Part shown: positions 34,841 through 45,698 of the stretch, in pieces
Layout of the letters: every line of letters starts with the position of its first letter
How positions within the stretch are numbered: the first letter of the stretch is position 1
Source of the DNA: Simmondsia chinensis
Lineage: Eukaryota > Streptophyta > Magnoliopsida > Caryophyllales > Simmondsiaceae
Length of the DNA: 64,000 bases
Assembly: GCA_018398585.1 (NCBI GenBank)
Contig: JAGTTD010000011.1
Coordinates: forward strand, 4,029,001-4,093,000
Direction: 5' to 3'
Translations under genes and position numbers: made by a program
The notes under the pieces: generated by a model
Told to the model about the DNA's origin: nothing
Database searches by the model: none
The model's input: only the letters and a program-made list of their open reading frames with translations

Positions 34841-35139
34841 GAACGAGAAAACCTGCATAAAACTATATATATAACGTGACTGAGACATATCTGGAATCAT
34901 ATAACGACCATTACCTAACTATTAGCCGTTACATTACAATAATTTGACTAATAATTATGTTACAGATGTCCCATCACAACCATGATCAACATTAACCTAA
35001 GGTACTTGACACTATGATCATGATTTAAATCCAAGATACATTCTACAGAAGGTAGTAAAGATACAATGAAAGACAGTATTTGCCCTTCATGAATCAGTTG
35101 AATAATTGTCCAGTAGACTTATTTCCTCACAATCTTACC

Positions 35140-35397
35140 GAGTTATTTACTCCATTGGTCCCTCATGTTTTTAAGTTTATTCAAATTGATCCCTCGTTTT
35201 TTTTCTTTTTCAAAATAGTTCCTAATATCTGTAACTTTGGTTATATAAAGACAATGTCAGACCCTCATCTTCTTTAATTTGGCCTAATTTTGATTCCCAA
35301 ATGGGTGAGGTTATAAACATTAGGGATCATTTTGAGGAAAAAAAGAGATGAATTTGAAGAAATCTAAAAAAATCAGTGACTAACGGAGTAAATTCGA
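35140..35397. repeat. Inverted-repeat element (MITE-like) downstream of the trihelix gene
   Basis: The left arm (GAGTTATTTACTCCATTGGTCC) is inverted at the right end (GACTAACGGAGTAAATTCG). The arms stay complementary for about 100 bp (AAATTGATCCCTCG versus AGGGATCATTTTGAGG). No convincing target duplication. Confidence 0.55.
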
Positions 35398-35479
35398 ATC
35401 TGGCAAGCGGTCTCCCAATACTATTATACAACAGCGACCGGCTGATACAATACAATTGAAAGAGTGTGAATTTGGTACA

Positions 35480-36658
35480 TCATCCGCTGACATTGTCAGC
35501 GGATGCATCGTTCTCTTCATCTTCTCCCTTTCTGATCTTCACAATCTCGGCCTGTGCCGTCTCCAGAATTTGTCTCCTCTGTGTTTCGAGTTCCCTCTGA
35601 AAATCCATTCTCATCTTCTCAAGCTCCACCATCTGCTTTTGCTTATTAGTTTCGATCTTCTCGTATATCTCACTAAATTTTTGAATCGAATCTGCAAGTA
35701 ACTCAAAGGAACAACCTTGAATCATTTTCCCTCTATTTCTTCTTCTCTTGGGTGGAAGTCCATCCGAATCGTTATCGTTGTGTTTAGAAGATTCTGAGTT
35801 CCCAGGGCTATCTCTCATCTCATCTAACCCGTTTGAACGATTCAAGTAAACTTTCGGGTTCATGAAAACGAACTCACCTGAGTCAACCCCACATGAAAGG
35901 CCAACTTGTTGTTGCCTAGGAGACGACATTAACATGTCCATCTTTCGAAAAAACACCCACTTGCTTGTTCCTCCGCTTTCTGCTAACTTAGTTTTCTCCT
36001 TTTTATACTTCTTTTTTAATGTATCCAATCGGTTTCTGCACTGGGTGTCAGTTCTTTGGTTCTTCGATTGTTGTGATACCTTTTCTGATACCTCTTGCCA
36101 TTCATCAGAACGAAGACTCTTCCTCCCATGTTGGAGAAACCGCTCTCCCCAAGCATCTAGAAGAACGCACGTCTCATGTTCTGTCCAATCTGAGCTCAGA
36201 TTCCTACCCCCAAATGACGGCCTTGATGAAGTAGCTAGGTTGGATTGAGTAGGAACGCGAGGGGCAAACTCGTAATTTGATATCAGGCTTTCCAGTTTTC
36301 TCTTTTTTGGACGCCTCACATTGCCAACGTTTTCCATCTTAACACCAAAATTTTTCCCATCATCGTGCTCTTCAATATTGTTGTTATTGTCATCATCATC
36401 TTCAGAATCTTCTTCATCATCGTCATCATAGCTATTCTTACCAACCATTCTCATACCATTTACTTGATTATTTTCATCTTCTTCCTCCCCTGTTTCTCCA
36501 TCTTCATCTTCTTCATCATCAACATACCGATTATTTGTCGGTGTAGAATATGCGGTGGCATTAAGCTTCGACTGTTGTGAAGAACCGTAGCCTTGTTTAT
36601 TATTCACACCTCCATAAGGGTTCGGTGGATACCTCGCATCATCTTCAATGTCATCCAT
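35480..36658 (-). CDS. Trihelix transcription factor (SIP1/ASIL-like clade)
   Basis: 392-aa single-exon coding region, probably nuclear. An acidic, low-complexity N-terminus (about 46-100, many Asp/Glu/Asn) precedes a basic stretch RRPKKRK (115-121). The Myb/SANT-like trihelix DNA-binding domain spans about 158-244, beginning WTEHETCVLLDAWGERFL, with the later helix DTQCRNRLDTLKKKYKKEK and closing WVFFRKMDMLM. A second basic cluster PPKRRRNRGK lies near 302-311. A C-terminal coiled coil (about 322-376, rich in QKQMVELEKMRMDF-type heptads) is typical of the clade. Length and layout match plant SIP1-type trihelix proteins that bind GT elements and repress or tune genes; the exact ortholog (ASIL or ENAP type) cannot be fixed. 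The ATG lies directly after TTTTACGTAG, a plausible splice acceptor, so a remote 5'UTR exon is possible. CT/GA microsatellite at 36739-36770. Confidence 0.93.
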   Translation of the reverse strand: MDDIEDDARYPPNPYGGVNNKQGYGSSQQSKLNATAYSTPTNNRYVDDEEDEDGETGEEEDENNQVNGMRMVGKNSYDDDDEEDSEDDDDNNNNIEEHDDGKNFGVKMENVGNVRRPKKRKLESLISNYEFAPRVPTQSNLATSSRPSFGGRNLSSDWTEHETCVLLDAWGERFLQHGRKSLRSDEWQEVSEKVSQQSKNQRTDTQCRNRLDTLKKKYKKEKTKLAESGGTSKWVFFRKMDMLMSSPRQQQVGLSCGVDSGEFVFMNPKVYLNRSNGLDEMRDSPGNSESSKHNDNDSDGLPPKRRRNRGKMIQGCSFELLADSIQKFSEIYEKIETNKQKQMVELEKMRMDFQRELETQRRQILETAQAEIVKIRKGEDEENDASADNVSG

Positions 36659-36661
36659 CTA

Positions 36662-37490
36662 CGTAAAACCAAATATGTCAACACCAACAAGTGAAACACC
36701 TTGCGAAACGCAAAACAATATATCGAGTTCTTTTATTGTCTCTCCTTGTCTCTCTCTCTCTCTATCACTTTCGAAAGCTCAACTACGCAGCATCCCTTGC
36801 ATATTTCATCAAATACTTAAAGTAAAAATTACTAATAGTATATTTCAAATACAAACAAAAGAGATAAAATGATAGCAACTGTTAACAAAGGACGCTATTA
36901 AAAGTACATCACACATTATAACAGATGTGTAAACATAAAACGATTTAACCAATGACAAATTTGCTCATATACTCGTAGGCTATTGGTTATGTTAGGTATG
37001 AAGACTGATGGTCAGCCCAAAGACCAAATTTATGGCCAGAATTATTGAGGCTCTTTGATAGTGACTCTTGAGCTCCCGGGTGTTAATAGTTGTAGAGACC
37101 TATAAATAGGGTCCCTCTTGAGCTTAGTATGGTAGGGGAAAGCAAGAGGAAGAAAAACGGTGAGAGGTACAGTTTAAGCGAAACATTGTTATAATACATT
37201 GTTCCTACAGTGAAATTATTGTGCTCGCCTTTGTGGACGTGACCTTTGGTCCGACCATGTAAACTCTCTAGTGTCCCAATTTTCCCTTGAACCCTTTATT
37301 GGTGTTTGCTATTTTGATTTAAGGTTCCATGTTTGAGGGCGGTCCTTAAAGGTCATTGAGGAATACTTAGGTTTACAGGGTGGTCTCCCTTTCTCCTATA
37401 AAAGCGAACAGAATCCAAAAACGATGCGTTTTACTGGGAAGTCATTCAATAAACTATACAAGAATTTTTCATACTGTTTTACAACAAAAC
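36662..37490. other. Upstream of trihelix gene; LTR-like stretch at 36990-37390
   Basis: The stretch from TGTTAGGTATGAAG (36990) holds CTATAAATAGGG (near 37099) and TTGTGGACGTGACC, which resemble the promoter and U5 region of a plant copia LTR. No second LTR or target duplication was found; a solo or truncated LTR is likely. The rest is AT-rich without features. Confidence 0.4.
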
Positions 37491-37494
37491 AACA

Positions 37495-37759
37495 AGCCTA
37501 AGCCCGGGGAAGAGGGAGGGGGGGGGGGGGGGGGGGGGGTTTGTAAGGGGTAGGCGGCCTTCCCACTCCAGAGTGTTACTCTAAATGGAGGCTAGGCAAA
37601 TTCTTTTACAGTAGTACATAATATTATGATCAAGTTGCAAGGTCTACAACCTCTCTTTAGGATAGCCTCTTGAAGGCGTAAGAATGCGTATATCTCACCC
37701 CTCCCAAACTCTGCTCAGGCGGGAGCTTTTGAGGCACTGGGTTGGTTGTTGTTGTTGTT
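37495..37759 (+). mobile_element. Au-type SINE
   Basis: Ends GGCACTGGGTTGG followed by (TTG)n at 37746-37758, and contains GCTCAGGCGGGAGC, as in other Au copies. A G-run of about 25 bases occupies 37517-37541. Target duplication not found; the 5' end is approximate. Confidence 0.7.
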
Positions 37760-37819
37760 TACATGTGAGTTTAATAAGAATCCCACATAGGAGTTGTCTG
37801 GGAGAACAAATAAATTTAT

Positions 37820-38189
37820 AGATAATCAATCCAACCAATTCAATCAACGAATCCACAATTAAACAATCAATCAAAAAATAGTAGTAGATTCGTATATATT
37901 CAGTATAAATTGTAGACTATAGGAAGATTTACAAGGTATAGGATAGGGGAACGAGAGAGAGAAAGAGAGCCGAGATTAGAGAGAGAACGACCTAAAGAGA
38001 GAGAAATCATTCATTCATACTCCAATTAATCGATGGTTGTTCATCGCATCTAGACAACTTGAACGTGAATATGTTGCCCCATGCTCACCTCTCTTGCTCT
38101 CGCGATTAGTAACAGTATAAAGACCATTATAGACATAGATGGTCTTTTTACAACCATCAAGATGATATCCACCTTTCAGCCCCCCAACA
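37820..38189 (-). repeat. Inverted LTR copy (arm A)
   Basis: Reverse-complement similarity to 38385-38792 along nearly its full length. Shared blocks include GGATATCATC, AAAAGACCATC and ATACTGTTACTAAT. On the minus strand it starts TTGTTGGGGGGCTGAAAGG. The outer end (about 37820) is eroded. Confidence 0.7.
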
Positions 38190-38384
38190 ACTCTGACTTG
38201 TTTCTTATGCTCCTTACAGTTGTCTAGCGCGAGGTTAGCACCCTTAAGCTTTTGATCTTTAAGTATTCCCTTTTAGGCTTATAGAGGCCTCCCTCCGCAA
38301 TGTATATTAATCTATTAGATTCTTTCATTTCATCAGAATATTCATCATCTTCTTTCTACACTTCTATGCATAAGGCATTTATGT

Positions 38385-38792
38385 TGTTAGAGACCTGAAA
38401 GGCGGATATCATCCTGACGGTCGTAAAAAGACCATCAATGTCTACGATGGTTTGTATACTGTTACTAATTATGAGAGCAAGAGAAGCAAGAATGGGGGCA
38501 AAATATTTGTGTTCAAGTTGTCTAGATGTGGGGACAACCATCGATTAATATGATTGATTTGAGTTCTCTCTCTCTAGGTCTTTCTCCCCCCGTTCTCTCT
38601 AGGCTCGGCTCTCTCTCTCTATTCCCCTATCTTCCCCTATCTTATAGGTTATACTTGTAAATCTTCCTATACTCCATGGTTTAAACTACATATATACAAA
38701 TATACTACTATTTTGAGTTAATTGATCGTTTAATTGTGGATTCGTTGAATGAATTGGTTGAATTGAGTGTTGGATTGATTTGGATCGTATCA
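38385..38792 (+). repeat. LTR copy (arm B), 408 bp
   Basis: Starts TGTTAGAGACCTGAAAGG and ends TTTGGATCGTATCA. It is followed immediately by AATGACACCGGAGC, a mutated but recognisable TGGTATCAGAGC-type primer site. Hence it reads as the 5' LTR of a small plus-strand element. Confidence 0.6.
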
Positions 38793-39530
38793 AATGACAC
38801 CGGAGCTATCAGTCCTCGACATCATCAATGGAGGTCACAATAGATCCACTGATCATAGCTGAAATGCAAAGGACAATCGAGAAAGTATCAAAGATGTTAG
38901 GAAAAGTTCAAGAAGGATTCATAGATAAGAAATCAAGTGAAAGAGGATCATTTCTTTCTAAAAGATCAAATAGAGGAACAATTTGAGAATTACAGAAGGA
39001 GTAACAAGGTGGATGTTGTCAGGGAAGCATTGAAACCATTAGATCTAGCCGAGACCAAGGTGTCGGAACCTCTGACATCGATCGTCAACTCCTGCAGTGA
39101 AGAGAAAAACAAGAACGACGCAAAGACCGGGAAAAATCGACGAATAGGTCGGCTGCGAAAGGATGTCGACAACAAAGAGAACAAGCACGACTGCAAGTCG
39201 GAACCACCGCAGCTGACCGAGAATCACGACTTTGACCTGAAGAACAAACAGGACCAAGAAATTGGCTAGGACGAGAACCACGACTACAATGCGAAGATTG
39301 GAGTTGACGAAGAGGTCCACCACAACAAAGCACTACCAATGCCGTCATCGCCACGCTCTACCACTGAGGTTGTGAACGAGAAAGGAGGTAGGGAAGGAGT
39401 CAGGGTGAACCTTGACACGTAGAGGCTCGAAATGACGCTAGCAGGGGTGAGAAGCTCGCGGCACCGTCGCCACCACCGCCATGGTGTCGATCTTGACCAG
39501 AAAAGAGAAAAAGAATATTGAAATTTTTGT
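38793..39530 (+). pseudogene. Internal region of the small LTR element, gag-like remnant
   Basis: After the primer-site remnant an ATG near 38828 opens MEVTIDPLIIAEMQRTIEKV and soon hits stops. A Lys/Glu/Asp-rich charged frame runs 38937-39269, ending QDQEIG. No zinc knuckle, protease or RT is visible; a decayed gag or a non-autonomous (TRIM/LARD-like) interior is the best reading. Confidence 0.35.
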
Positions 39531-39769
39531 TAATGTTAAGACAATTTACGGGGGTAAAGTTGTACTTCTAAGAGGGTTACCAATTTGGGTATCAATACAT
39601 TGACCCTTGAGGACAAAGGTCTTTAAATATTAATACAATCCAAAATATAGTGGTTAAGTGAGGGGTAGTTTAGATATAAATAAATAGGATAAATTTGTTG
39701 TTACTGGTTATATGCCTTCCCTAATTTTATATATAGAGGCCTTTGGTGTAGACTAGGAATATGGATAAA

Positions 39770-39975
39770 ATTATTTGAGTTCTCTCTCCCCCCTCTCCCT
39801 CCCCCTTCTCTCTATCGCTCGGCTCTATCGCTCTCTCCCCCTACCTTCCCTTATACTATACCTTATAGTTGTAAACCTCTATACTTTTTGTATGAATTAT
39901 ATGAGTTATATGCAAATGTATGACTTTGATTCGTGGATTGGTTGATTCGCTTTTGGATTGATATGGTTTGTATCA
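39770..39975 (+). repeat. Partial third LTR copy
   Basis: Direct-orientation similarity to the 3' part of 38385-38792: GAGTTCTCTCTC, CTCGGCTCT, TTATAGTTGTAAA, GTGGATTGGTTGA, ending TTTGTATCA. The 5' half of the LTR is not recognisable upstream, so this is a truncated or diverged 3' LTR. Confidence 0.5.
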
Positions 39976-40181
39976 GCCAACTCTGTGAGTCGGGCTTAAA
40001 ACCCGGTAAAAGTTAACAACTTATAATGTGCATCCACCAACCATTTATCCTCAATTCTCAACTCTAACTACTCACAAAAAAGCGGTCTTTAAAATGACAT
40101 CAAATTTCAAAACCTAAAATTAAAACGATCATTTAATGCAAACCCAAGTATCACTAGCACTATGAGCCTTGCCTGATACAA

Positions 40182-40249
40182 CAACAACAACAACAACAAC
40201 CACCCAGTGCCTCAAAGGGCTCCCGCACAGGGGTCTGGGGTATTATCCA
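40182..40249 (-). mobile_element. 5'-truncated Au-type SINE
   Basis: Minus-strand CTTTGAGGCACTGGGTGG followed by a (TTG)n tail. TGCCTGATACAA, 12 bp, is duplicated on both sides, ending near 40181 and starting at 40250. Confidence 0.88.
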
Positions 40250-40651
40250 TGCCTGATACAATCTAAAATTAGAAATACACTGAAACTAAAATAAAACATT
40301 AAAATATTAAAAGTCTAAAGATAGGAGAAAAAGTATAAAAAGATGACATTGATTTACCTCTATATATCGAGTTTGTGCTTCACCTCAAGCCGGACCTGCT
40401 ATTCTTATTATTAGGCTACCTGGTTACTGTAGGCCCATATATCTAATTTGGTGCTAGAATCATAAATTAAGAACATCATTAACTACAATTCACACCAAAA
40501 GAACCAATCTTTGTTTTCAATACACCAATTACAATAAATCTAATCAAGAAAGGCAAGTACAAGAACCCTAAAAATGCAATTTTGATTTTGATCATAACAT
40601 TCTTTAAGCGAAAACACTAAAAGGGGAAACAAATTCTCCACAAAATCTTAC

Positions 40652-40950
40652 CTTTTCGATCGCATTTGAAGCCTAATAAGTCCCCAAATTCAATCACAGC
40701 TGTCCCCTTTTAGATTAACCCCTCCAATTGAGGTAAATTCGAAACCCTAATCGAAGATTTATGTGAAAATTGGGGGAAATTTTCAATTGGGGATTTGGGT
40801 AAACACAAAATTGAAATGGGTATCGGGAATTCGAATCGATGAAGAAGAAAAGAAAGCATATGAAGGAATGTGAGGAATCATAGATAGAGAGGGTAGCTGA
40901 GGAGAGAGAGGAGTGAAGAGTGCCGAGTGAGGAATCATATGACATCTGTA
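40652..40950 (-). other. Candidate non-coding first exon on the minus strand
   Basis: Minus-strand sequence has features of a plant 5'UTR: a GA-type microsatellite region near the start, AAACCCTAAT-like text read as ATTAGGGTTT on the plus strand, then GATCGAAAAG|GTAAGATTT, a strong splice donor at about 40651. The nearest downstream minus-strand coding region is the trihelix ORF, whose ATG directly follows an acceptor-like TTTTACGTAG. Whether they belong together is inference. Confidence 0.35.
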
Positions 40951-42339
40951 CCCTCCCACTTCATCAACCTCCACAAGGCCCCCTCTCTCTTATCATTTGT
41001 TTATTTTTTTTTATTTTCCCATTGATGAAGAGTACAACATTATTTTCCAAGGAACGATTGCAACACTTGGGAGGAAAATAAATAAATGTGGTGTTATATA
41101 TCAGAAATTACTTAGGTAAAAGAGTTAGAGTTGTAAAAGGGTGAGAGAGATCTGGATCGTTAATCTTATAAGGAAAAAAGGCTCATTGATTATATATGTA
41201 CATATGTGTTCTGTTCAAAAAAAAAATGTACATATGTGTGTGTGTATATATATATAGCCACAAGTCATAATGATACAGTATTCTAATCTAGTAGAATCTC
41301 GATTATAATCCAATCCAAGAAATAGAGTTTAAAGGCAGAAAAAAATAGAATTAGGGGGAGAAGAATAGAGTTTAAAGGGAGAGAGTGAATAGATTCATTC
41401 TTTGATTGATAAGAGTATAAAATTTGAGTACAATTTCTTGTATTTATGTATTTTACTAGTATTATGTATTTTCTAGTACTTTTCTAGTATAGCAATTAGT
41501 ACCCAGCAATTAGTGTCATCAATTAGTATGATAATTAGGCACATGGTTTTCTCTTGGCTTTCCTAGTAACCGGCCCCTTAATGCCATCAATGGGGTGTTT
41601 GATTACTTGTAACTTATTGTAGAGGGAGAAGAAGAGTAGGCTCTTCCTTCTTAATTCTTTCCTAGTATTTTGTATAAATTCATAGCTTGTATTAGAAGAT
41701 AATCATCCAATAAAAATTGTTCATTTCTTCATCTACCTTCTTTGGTATTTTTCATAATTTTACAATAATTCTTCCCAATACAAGCTAATACACTCCTATT
41801 TATAGAATTAGGGAGGGGGCCTAACTATACTAATACTAATTACGTAATTAAAACTAAAATTACTATATTATCTCTGATATAAGACTACCTATTTAAAATA
41901 CTAAAATAATAAGGGGTAATTAACTTATTTATACTGTATCACATGACCATATCTACCCTCTCGATAGGTTTTTGCTATAAAACGAGCAACTAAATTAGAC
42001 ATCTGAGGAGTCTTAACTAAAGGAAATAAAAGAGGAAGCCAAAATATAGGCCCATATGTCTTTCACATATGCCTCAATCATCCAAGACAGTGCCCTCTCC
42101 GTGGCATTAGTTGCTAGCACCGACCTCCTAATTATCGAACTCAATGACCACAGTTTTCCATCCATTTTGCTATTATACAATTATGGCATTAAAAATTTAT
42201 ATTACGATATCCTTTTCAAAAAACAGGAGAAGAACACTAGATAGACTGTTAATAGACGATCCTATCTAGTGCATCAACATTAATAATCCTTCCTTACTCC
42301 TGTAAGATGTTCAACTCTGATGCTTTCATTTTGATGATG
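40951..42339. other. Intergenic with LTR-like inverted fragments
   Basis: Inverted TGATACAGTAT / ATACTGTATCA termini at about 41270 and 41943 enclose two LTR-like halves in opposite orientation. One reads TTGTATAAATTCATAGC (about 41680) forward, the other CTATTTATAGAATTAGG (about 41791) reverse, joined near 41735. A TA/TG microsatellite lies at 41225-41258. A plus-strand frame at 42056-42244 has no supporting features. Confidence 0.35.
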
Positions 42340-43100
42340 GTTAGATGCTACCAAACAATCAACCGCTTGATTCCTTTCTTAGAAGACATGATTAACTACA
42401 TTTATGGATACCATATCTAGTTGCGACCGCTTTGGCCGTCAACACTGAAGGATTTCCATACTCGCGGTAGCTTGACGTCAAACAATCACTGAGATGATTT
42501 TTAATGATAAACTCACAGGCAGCAATACCTTGCTCCCTAACCCATCAATGTCCATCTTGGCCCATCAAAGTATGTGGAGATAGAGCCATCTCTTGCCTTT
42601 GGTCCCTGTAAGTTGGCATTGTGCAGTCAAGAAGCTTTGTTTGCACTTCTAAGAAAACTCTCGCTAGGGTAGGCTAGGCTCATCTATAATCTTTCTCATT
42701 CAGTACCTTCCATGTAGTCCATAGAAGTGTGAGAACTCTGCATAATTGTTTGGAACCATTTCTCTGATGCATACAACATTTAGTGTTGGAGTCAATAGAC
42801 AAGTTGAATGTTATGAGGTCCTTGTTGGATCTAACCTCTACATCTAGAAAGCATCTAGCATTGCCATGTTAAGGGTCAATATAGAGATGATTTATACTCT
42901 CACAAGACTCAGTGCATAAAGGATAGTCACATTGTGTATACCATGTTGAAATATTTTACTCTATTTAACAAACCATTGTTGATCAATTGCCTAGCAATGA
43001 TCTTGATTTTTGGGGATAGAGATCAAGTTTCCATATCCATTTGAATATTATCATCAATGTTGATTGGTCCATGGGTGCCCATGAGCCAGCAAAGTGGCTA
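42340..43100 (-). pseudogene. LINE 3' region relic (zf-RVT and RNase H-like)
   Basis: On the minus strand, 43070-42690 translates to a zf-RVT-type stretch (LLNRVKYFNMVYTQCDYPLC, then ESINHLYID). 42570-42390 gives an RNase H-like piece (ACEFIIKNHLSDC...GNPSVLTAKAVATRYGI). Multiple stops and frameshifts. The order zf-RVT then RNase H is that of plant L1-clade LINEs. Confidence 0.65.
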
Positions 43101-43316
43101 CTTTCATTAAGAAATTATTCTCCGTCGTGAATACTCAACATAAGCTATTGCAACTATAAAGATATGGGATTGGAATTCCTCTGTTGAGTTGTAAAATATG
43201 ATCCAAAAAAAGCTTACTGAGTTTGTGAATATCCCATGCTCCATTTGAAGGAATTGTATACCCTTTATTAGAGTCAATCTCCTCGGATTTAGAATCAGAT
43301 TCTGTCCTATGTACTT

Positions 43317-43904
43317 TGTGAGAAAAACTGGAACAAACTTGATATTCTTTGATATCAATTTGTTAGAAAAATTTTGATGCGGAAGCGTAAACCCTAATCA
43401 CTTGATTCGATTCAAATAATATGACTCACACAAACGAGAAGTAAACAAAATAGGTGAAAGAAAGAACAAACAAGAAGAACATAATGATTTACGTGGAAAC
43501 CCCTCTACAATCGAGAGGGGAGAAAACCACGGGCGGAGATGGAGATATTTATTGAACTTAAACGGAAGAATTACCATCACACTTCCTCTTAACGAGATCT
43601 ATGGAGAATTATAGATCACTCCCTCTGAACTCTCGTAGCACTCGAATATCTGAATTGGAGGAATTATAAAATCACCTCTCTCTCTCTTGATGACGGCGGC
43701 CTCACTCTGAAATTGGATACCTAAACTGAAACCCTAAAAGCTCTATTTATAACCCTCGCGGAAAAAGGACTCCCGATCAATCGAGTCCCGATCGATCGGC
43801 CCTCTCTCGGCCAAAACAGGTATTTTTCACTTAAATCACCCGATCGATCGGTGACCCCTCGGCTACCCTTAATTTCTAAATACATAAATTTGAGGCATAT
43901 AACA
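43317..43904 (-). repeat. 3' LTR of the copia deletion derivative
   Basis: 588 bp, near-identical to 45702-46296. Its outer 44 bases (GTGAGAAAAACTGGAACAAA...) include an internal primer-site-like TCTTTGATATCA just before TTTGTTAGAAAAA. Confidence 0.9.
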
Positions 43905-43983
43905 AATCTCCACCTTGACTCAAATTTGCATAAAAATAAAATATCTCCACCTACTCCACAAAACACCCCACACACGGGGTTAT

Positions 43984-45663
43984 CTAGACGAAAACACAAA
44001 ACCTAATCGAGTTCGAGCGAGGCTTGAACTTCCTGCTAGGTAGCATCTGAGTGAACATATCTGAGAGGTTATCAGCAATGCCAATTTTCTTCTTCTCTGA
44101 ATTGACACTTGACACACTTTCTGAAACAGCCACCTGCTGCTGAACTGTGTTACGTAACTGAAACTGAACTCCCTCTGGCTTATTCACCTGACCTGAATCA
44201 CAACCAACTGATGACATCTTCTGTAGACTCAATAACGAAGACTCATCAAACGTGACATGTTTACTCGTCAGGAATTGCTTGAAGCGAAAACCTTTCTGCT
44301 TCCCATAAAGCCATTGTTCACAGAATTTCAGTCCTGTAGACTGACCACACAAAGAGCCCCTTATACTATGCTCAGACAGACCCCCATCACCTGAATGAAC
44401 CAAACTCAAACTTCCTGAATTTGTGATCTTTGGTTCTGTCAACAACGATGATGAAGATACTGCAACAAATCTAGCAACTGTGGATCTGACAAGCTCATAC
44501 AAAGTACCTACTCTTCTGCCTTTCATAATTGTCAAAGCACCCTTAACGACCTTCAAAACTCCACCTTCAGCTGTGTACGTGTACCCTTTAGACTCAAGAA
44601 TACCTAAGAAGATGAGATTCTTCTTCAAATCAGGAACATGGCGAACATCGCTCAAAACTCTGAAGAACATCCTAAAACGAATTATTCCTATACCCAGAAC
44701 TTTGCATGAAGTATCATTACCCGTCAAAGCAACTCCACCTCAAACTGAATCGTACGTGGAAAACCAATCCCGATTGGGACAAACATGATAGGAGCAACCC
44801 GAATCCAAAATCCAACTTTTTCTAAAACTGGACTTAGGTTCATACACAAACAGAATATCTCCGTCAATCTCATCTTCCATAACACTAGCTACTATGAATC
44901 TCTGGTCAGACCTGTTATCTGCTTCTAATCTTCTCTTAAGCTTGTAACGGTCTCTTTTAATGTGCCCTTTCTTATGACAATAGTTACAGGTTAGGTCTTG
45001 ATGCCTAGACTTAGACTTATTTCCACTATGATCATACTCAGTTCTCCCTCTCACAAATAAACCACTACTTGAGTTATAAACAGAATATGATAATTCTTTA
45101 TCTACTTGTTCTTGACTCAGTAGGTTTCTCTTAACCTCATCAACAGATATGGTTTGTCTACCACCATATATCATGCTGTCAACAAAGCCTCTATAAGAGG
45201 TAGAGAGTGAACATAACAATAACATTGCCTGATCTTCATCCTGAGGAGCATCATCAAGATCCTTTAACTCTTGAATTAACGAATTAAATTCATTAACATG
45301 ATTCTTAAGTGATGCACCTTCTGACATACGAAACGTGAATAACCGGCGCTTAACTGCGAGTTTTTTGGAGACGGACTTGAAGCAGAACATATCCTGCAAT
45401 TTCTCCCACAACTCCTTGGTGGTCTTCACTTCCAAAACTTCTGTCAAAACGTCATCGATAAGACACATCTGAATTGCCTTGGGTGCCTTCTCATCTAACT
45501 CCTCCCATTGTGCTTCTGTCAAATTCTCTGGTTTCTTCTCTTTTCCATCTAAAACTTTCTTCAAGCCACTCTAAGTCAAGAGTCCCTTAAGGCGAATCTG
45601 TCATAAACTGAAGTTCCCTTGACCACCAAACTTCTCAACTTCAGACTTAATTGTAGACGTCAT
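43984..45663 (-). pseudogene. Copia gag-protease with fused integrase/RNase H remnants
   Basis: Gag opens at the ATG whose complement is 45661-45663 (MTSTIKSEVEKFGGQG). It meets TGA and TAG codons within 35 codons, then is open from 45564 to 44740: UBN2-type gag, a zinc knuckle CNYCHKKGHIKRDR in which the last Cys is Arg, and protease WILDSGCSYHVCPNRDWF. A second open stretch (44727-43984) continues with VRHVPDLKKNLI, the pre-integrase region, then a jump from integrase C-terminal text (TSKHVTFDESSLL) to the RNase H end (DNLSDMFTQMLPSRKF), marking the internal deletion. Confidence 0.88.
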
Positions 45664-45686
45664 AGTACCAAATCGAAATAAACGGG

Positions 45687-45698
45687 GCTCTGATACTA
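45687..45698 (-). other. Primer-binding site of the copia deletion derivative
   Basis: Minus-strand TAGTATCAGAGC, one base off the tRNA-iMet site, three bases inside the LTR end. A second site, TGGTATCAGAGA, lies 43 bases away inside the LTR itself (about 45730-45741). Confidence 0.75.

Larger units (their letters stand above)
33338..34951 (+). repeat. Tandem array of U6 snRNA-like units (~205 bp period)
   Basis: Five U6-like sequences start at 33338, 33551, 34331, 34539 and 34739. Spacings are 213, 780, 208 and 200 bp; subtracting the 577-bp hAT insert from the long gap gives 203 bp. The spacer is also conserved: AACCTACATAAAA, then ATACCTTGGAATCAGATAAC, then ATTACCTAACTATTAG just before each copy. 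The last spacer tail ends at about 34951 without a sixth U6 copy. No plant USE (RTCCCACATCG) or properly placed TATA box is seen, so these look like amplified pseudogenes. Confidence 0.88.

Noticed and set aside
35862..36580. Plus-strand ORFs of 71-128 codons over the trihelix gene
   Set aside because: Antisense shadows of the acidic and DNA-binding regions.
39045..39354. Minus-strand ORFs of 89-92 codons
   Set aside because: Opposite strand of the charged gag-like remnant of the small LTR element; no motif.
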